A stretch of 64,000 nucleotides of DNA from JAUIIK01 sp963709995 (GTDB taxonomy: Bacteria > Chloroflexota > Chloroflexia > Thermomicrobiales > CFX8). Positions 60,870-64,000 of the stretch are shown here, one piece after another (positions within the stretch are counted from its first letter, which is position 1; the number at the start of each line of letters is the position of its first letter). Where the stretch lies: the NCBI GenBank assembly GCA_963709995.1, contig CAVPYN010000017.1, positions 62,001-126,000 of the forward strand, in the 5' to 3' direction. Both the position numbers and the translations under genes were made by a program. The notes beneath the pieces are model-generated. The model saw only the letters and a list, made by a program, of their open reading frames with translations, was not told the DNA's origin and made no database searches.

Positions 60870-61057
60870 TGTCCATTCTCAATTTCACGTTGTCGCGGGC
60901 CACAACTCGAACAGAGAACGCTGACGGGTGAAATTGCTAGTCTGATGTAGTCGCGTCCCCGGATCTGCGTCGCTTGCCACGTCTGCGTACCTGACCTCCG
61001 GACGCGGTGAGGGTCACCACGCCATCGGGCAGATCTTCCTCGTCCGCCTCTATATCC

Positions 61058-61957
61058 TCAACGATCGCTCGCCTGCTGGCTCGCTGAAAGTTTTGCCTTT
61101 TCTTCTTGTCGTTTTTGCAGATCGTCCGTCTTCTTCTGCATCCATCCGAAGAATCCGCCTAATTCAGCCGGGCCGCTATCCGCGCCGGCCGCTCCCTCTG
61201 GTGCGGGTTTCGGCCGTCCCAAACGCCGATTTTCGGGCAGTTCCGGAAGCCAGGGAAACCAGTCCTTGAGCGAGCCCCAACCGGTGATGAACCATTGCTG
61301 CAGGACCGAGTAGAGACTCTGGACAGCCCAGTAAATCACCACTCCAGCCGGGAAGTTCCATCCAAAGAAGACGACCATCAGCGGCATGAAGTTCATCATC
61401 GTCTGCATCATCGCCTGCTGCGGATCGCGGACTTGCCCCTGATTGGCCGGTCGGGACATGCGCATCTGGATGAACTGGAAAACACCGGCCAGGATCGCGA
61501 TCGGTACGATGGGGATGAAGAGAAGATCCCAGTGATCGGCTGCGCCGAGATCCTGAATCCAGAGGAATCCTTCGGCAAAATGACCGTCGCGAGTTGTCGA
61601 AAGCTCACGAATTGCGAAGAAGAGAGCAAAGAACACAGGCATTTGGGCGATCATCGGCAGACAACCGCTGGCAGGATTGACTCCGTGTTCGGCATACAGT
61701 TTGAGCGTTTCTTCGGAAATGCGTTGGCGATCTTTGCCGTAGCGCTTCTGAAGATCTTTTATCTTCGGTTGTAGTTCCTGCATTGCCATCGTTGAACGGA
61801 CGGACTTGATGGTAAGAGGAAGCAGGATTGTCTTCACGACGAGGGTAAAGATGACGATCGCGAGCCCGGCACTGCCGGTGTAATCGGCAAGGAACGTCAA
61901 GCACCACTCGATCAGTTGAACAAATTGATTCCAGGGTCCGAGAATGGTATCGAACAT
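61058..61957 (-). CDS. yidC: YidC/Oxa1 membrane protein insertase
   Basis: Starting at 61957 (MFDTILGPWNQFVQLIEWCL), the short Gram-positive-type YidC has five helices with the conserved GSAGLAIVIFTLVVKTILLP, IKSVRSTMAMQELQPKIKDL, GVNPASGCLPMIAQMPVFFA and the late FPAGVVIYWAVQSLYSVLQQ. The hydrophilic-groove Arg is in IKSVRS. It inserts membrane proteins alone or with Sec. The frame ends at 61058 after KAKLSASQQASDR. One base earlier the neighbouring frame continues AIVEDIEADEEDLPDGVVTL and a basic RRRGKRRRSG tail to a stop at 60937, so the true C-terminus may be longer. Confidence 0.94.
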   Translation of the reverse strand: MFDTILGPWNQFVQLIEWCLTFLADYTGSAGLAIVIFTLVVKTILLPLTIKSVRSTMAMQELQPKIKDLQKRYGKDRQRISEETLKLYAEHGVNPASGCLPMIAQMPVFFALFFAIRELSTTRDGHFAEGFLWIQDLGAADHWDLLFIPIVPIAILAGVFQFIQMRMSRPANQGQVRDPQQAMMQTMMNFMPLMVVFFGWNFPAGVVIYWAVQSLYSVLQQWFITGWGSLKDWFPWLPELPENRRLGRPKPAPEGAAGADSGPAELGGFFGWMQKKTDDLQKRQEEKAKLSASQQASDR

Positions 61958-62149
61958 GTTGGAAGGGAATCCTCTCGGAAATCGGTTCAATAGCCTCTAG
62001 AGGCTACGTACAGTTAGGTGTTCGGATAGGCCCAAACAGAGGGCATCGCGAGTGTAGCAACACCGATCGTCACGGACCTGCAAATTCGCCTCGATGATAC
62101 CCCAACCGTGGCTATATGAACTTCCCTCAGCTCTCATCCGAACCGATGG

Positions 62150-62490
62150 CTGATCAAGCACAACCAAGCCTGCTTTCCGGAGCACCGCTTAGGGCTTCGT
62201 CGATGACCTTCGACGATGTCGACGGTTGACACGATTGCGGGCAATGAAGACGACGTCATACCCCTGGCGGAGTCGCGGATGAAGTTGCGAGTTGACTCGC
62301 GCATGAGACGTTTCGCACGATTGCGAGCGACAGCGCTTCCGACTCTACTTCCGACCGCGAAGCCGTACCGGTTTTCTGCAAGATCATTGGCGAGGACGAC
62401 GGCAACACGCTGCGATCATTCCAACTCCTGCCCTCGATCGGCGCGTTCGAATTCGATTGGACTTCGCAAGCGCAGTTCACGTGCGATCAT
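62150..62490 (-). pseudogene. rnpA: Ribonuclease P protein component, frameshifted
   Basis: Between yidC and rpmH, where rnpA belongs, three frames together spell it: the ATG at 62490, RELRLRSPIEFERADRGQE, then GRSWNDRSV, then VVLANDLAENRYGFAVGSRV and GSAVARNRAKRLMRES (the RNR RNA-binding signature). VVFIARNRVN and ALSG-VLRKAGL follow. The protein helps the RNA subunit mature tRNA 5' ends. At least four one-base shifts occur in about 340 bases. It cannot be a real knockout if this is the only copy. The 3' end is approximate. Confidence 0.85.
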
Positions 62491-62564
62491 TGTCGGCAGC
62501 AATCACTGAAACCAGAAGCCCAACGCGACGCGTGGGCTTCAATGACAATTTCGATTCCAAGCCG

Positions 62565-62732
62565 CTAGCGCTTGTTCGTCGGCTTGAACTCGGTGCTCAC
62601 CGACAGTTTCACGCGGCTCTTGCGCCGACGCGATGCAAGGACGCGGCGGCCACCCTTTGTCTGCATGCGATTCAAGAAGCCGTGCTTGCGCTTCCGTGGG
62701 ATTCTTCGCGGTTGGTATGTTCTCTTTGGCAC
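62565..62732 (-). CDS. rpmH: 50S ribosomal protein L34
   Basis: The GTG at 62732 behind GAGGG opens a 55-codon frame: PKRTYQPRRIPRKRKHGFLN, then RMQTKGGRRVLASRRRKSR and a C-terminal extension KLSVSTEFKPTNKR. The KRTYQP and KHGF signatures make this L34 beyond doubt. The extension past the usual 44-46 residues is of the size seen in some Chloroflexota and Deinococci. It lies about 75 bases upstream of the rnpA start, the normal order. Confidence 0.97.
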   Translation of the reverse strand: MPKRTYQPRRIPRKRKHGFLNRMQTKGGRRVLASRRRKSRVKLSVSTEFKPTNKR

Positions 62733-62908
62733 GTCTCAACCCTCTCTGGTCGTGTTGACACCCGCAACAGACGATGCCGCCGCCGCCGGCCAGGCAAGTC
62801 ATAAGCTACGGTGACGCGCCTCTATGTCAATATGCGTCAAGTGAGGTTGCGTTCCACCGGCGTGGGGCTACTATGCGCGCCTCAGAATCGGATCAGGAAG
62901 GATCAAGA

Positions 62909-64000
62909 ATGAGAATCGCACTGGGCGGGGTAATCCATGAAACGAACACGTTTTGCGCCGGGCTAGACGCCGGCCAGCGACTTTCGTCAATGTGGGCAGG
63001 AGATTGTCGATACTCATACCGGCGTGCGCACCTATCAAGGCGGTGTGATCGAAGCCGTGCTCGCAACGGCTATGAACTGGTACCGATCTTCGTTGCAAAC
63101 GCGACGCCCTCGGCGACGATCGCTCGCGACGCCTACGAAAGTTTGCGTGATCGCTTACTGGATGGCATTCGAGATGAGGGTCCATTCGACGCCGTCTGTC
63201 TCACCTTCCACGGCGCTGGAGTCGCGGACGGCTACGACGACATCGAAGGTGACATCGTTCGCCGGACGCGCGAGATCGTCGGAGCGGAAACTCCTATCGT
63301 CGTAACTCTCGATCTGCACGGGAACATGACGCAGAAGATGGTGCAACACGCCGATCTGTGCCTACCCTGCCATTTCTACCCCCACATCGACATGTATGAA
63401 CGCGGACAGGAGGCGATCGATAGTCTCTCCGCCATCGTCAGTGGCGATCTCAAGCCAACTTCACATCTCACGATCCTCCCGATGGTGATCTCGACGACGA
63501 CTTCCAACCTACCGCCGGTCAGTCAGATCAACGACCTGTGTTTCGAAAAAGAGGAAGAACCCGGCGTGGTCGACTGCGCTATCAACCACGGATTCGCACC
63601 AGCCGATATCCCACAGATCGGCATCACGATTCTGACGACGACGAACGACGATCCCGATCGAGCCCGTGAGATCGCGAATGATGTCGCCCGGACGATCTGG
63701 AACCGCCGGGACGAGTTTCCGCATACGCTGCGGTCTGCCGAAGAAGCGATCGCCGCGGCGCTGGCCGCCGAGGGCAAGCCGGTGATTTTGAATGAAGCAT
63801 CGGACAATCCGGGAGGTGGCGGACCCGGCGACGGCACCCATTTGCTGCGAGCGATGCTCGATGCAGGTCTGGACGACGCCATATTCGGACATATCTGGGA
63901 TCCTGAGGTTGCCGAACAAGCGCACGAAGCGCGACCCGGCGCGACCATCAGCGTTCGGCTCGGCGGAAAGCACGAGGAGTTGCATGGCGAGCCGATTGAA
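62909..64000 (+). pseudogene. M81-family metallopeptidase (MlrC-like), frame-disrupted and cut by window end
   Basis: The ATG at 62909 begins MRIALGGVIHETNTFCAG, the MlrC start with HETNTF. Frame changes follow near 62965, 62995 and 63055. From about 63060 a single frame runs off the window: ELVPIFVANATPSATIARDA, CLTFHGAGVADGYDDIEGDI, VTLDLHGNMTQ and CHFYPHIDMYERG. ILNEASDNPGGGGPGDGTHL follows. The DLHGN and DNPGGG motifs hold likely zinc ligands. MlrC-type enzymes cleave linear microcystin or other small peptides and amides. The 3' end lies outside. Three indels in 150 bases match the poor-quality zone to its left. Confidence 0.85.

Noticed and set aside
62733..62908. Possible oriC next to rpmH
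   Set aside because: No cluster of DnaA-box-like TTATCCACA words or AT-rich unwinding region is visible in this short gap.
1..64000. CRISPR array or defence island
   Set aside because: No regularly spaced short direct repeats and no cas, restriction, toxin-antitoxin or other defence genes were seen.

Overview
The window looks like chromosomal DNA of a high-GC member of the Chloroflexota, probably Thermomicrobia-like. This is inferred from gene content and style, not from a database search. Pointers are secreted proteins with Thr/Pro linkers, wall-associated modules of the YFPETGH / FGYPIS / QYFERAR type, an archaeal-type aspartyl-tRNA synthetase behind a T-box leader, a DUF2085 membrane protein and an uninterrupted rpmH-rnpA-yidC-jag-(pfkB)-mnmE block on the minus strand.

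Layout. 0-5.2 kb is accessory DNA: a decayed integrative element in the 3' end of a tRNA-Leu(CAA) gene. It has a degenerate second att copy, a RecQ remnant, two lipoproteins and a tyrosine integrase cut by an IS5-like insertion. 5.3-9.1 kb holds a membrane/helix-hairpin-helix protein, a nucleoside hydrolase and an L,D-transpeptidase. 9.4-15.8 kb holds an MFS transporter, a FluG-like glutamine synthetase/amidohydrolase pair, CsoR, an aminotransferase and AlaX. 15.9-22.4 kb holds a LysM protein, CrcB, a lipoprotein, an esterase, an FAD oxidoreductase and TrmH. 22.5-27.5 kb is a MoxR-DUF58-DUF4129-HemW operon, followed by L25, MarR, S21 and DUF2085. An IS with a DDE (rve) transposase and 35-bp inverted ends sits at 30.5-32.4 kb. 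32.5-43.3 kb is rich in envelope functions: Tat-exported amidase, PAP2 phosphatase, GDPD, CAP protein and LCP protein. 43.6-46.9 kb carries dcd, the T-box leader with aspS, and a PIG-L deacetylase. 47-53.2 kb is a six-gene minus-strand operon for lipid-linked glycan synthesis. 53.6-57.8 kb carries a TreT-like glycosyltransferase, a leaderless ArsR/SRPBCC/VOC cluster and an enolase-superfamily enzyme. 57.8-62.7 kb is the rpmH-to-mnmE block, and an M81 metallopeptidase runs off the right end.

How the genes fit together. At least five loci build, anchor or remodel the cell surface. Three secreted proteins of different enzymatic type share one repeated C- or N-terminal module, which suggests a common wall or glycan target.

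Quality warning. Single-base frameshifts are strongly clustered (0.2-5 kb, 43.6-46.3 kb, 57.4-63.1 kb) and hit genes expected to be essential (aspS, rnpA, mnmE). In those genes the protein similarity continues across every shift, so local consensus error is the simplest explanation. The leftmost 5 kb may instead be genuine decay. The most distinctive regulatory element I see is the aspS T-box leader with a GAC (Asp) specifier. The most distinctive protein observation is the shared envelope module.
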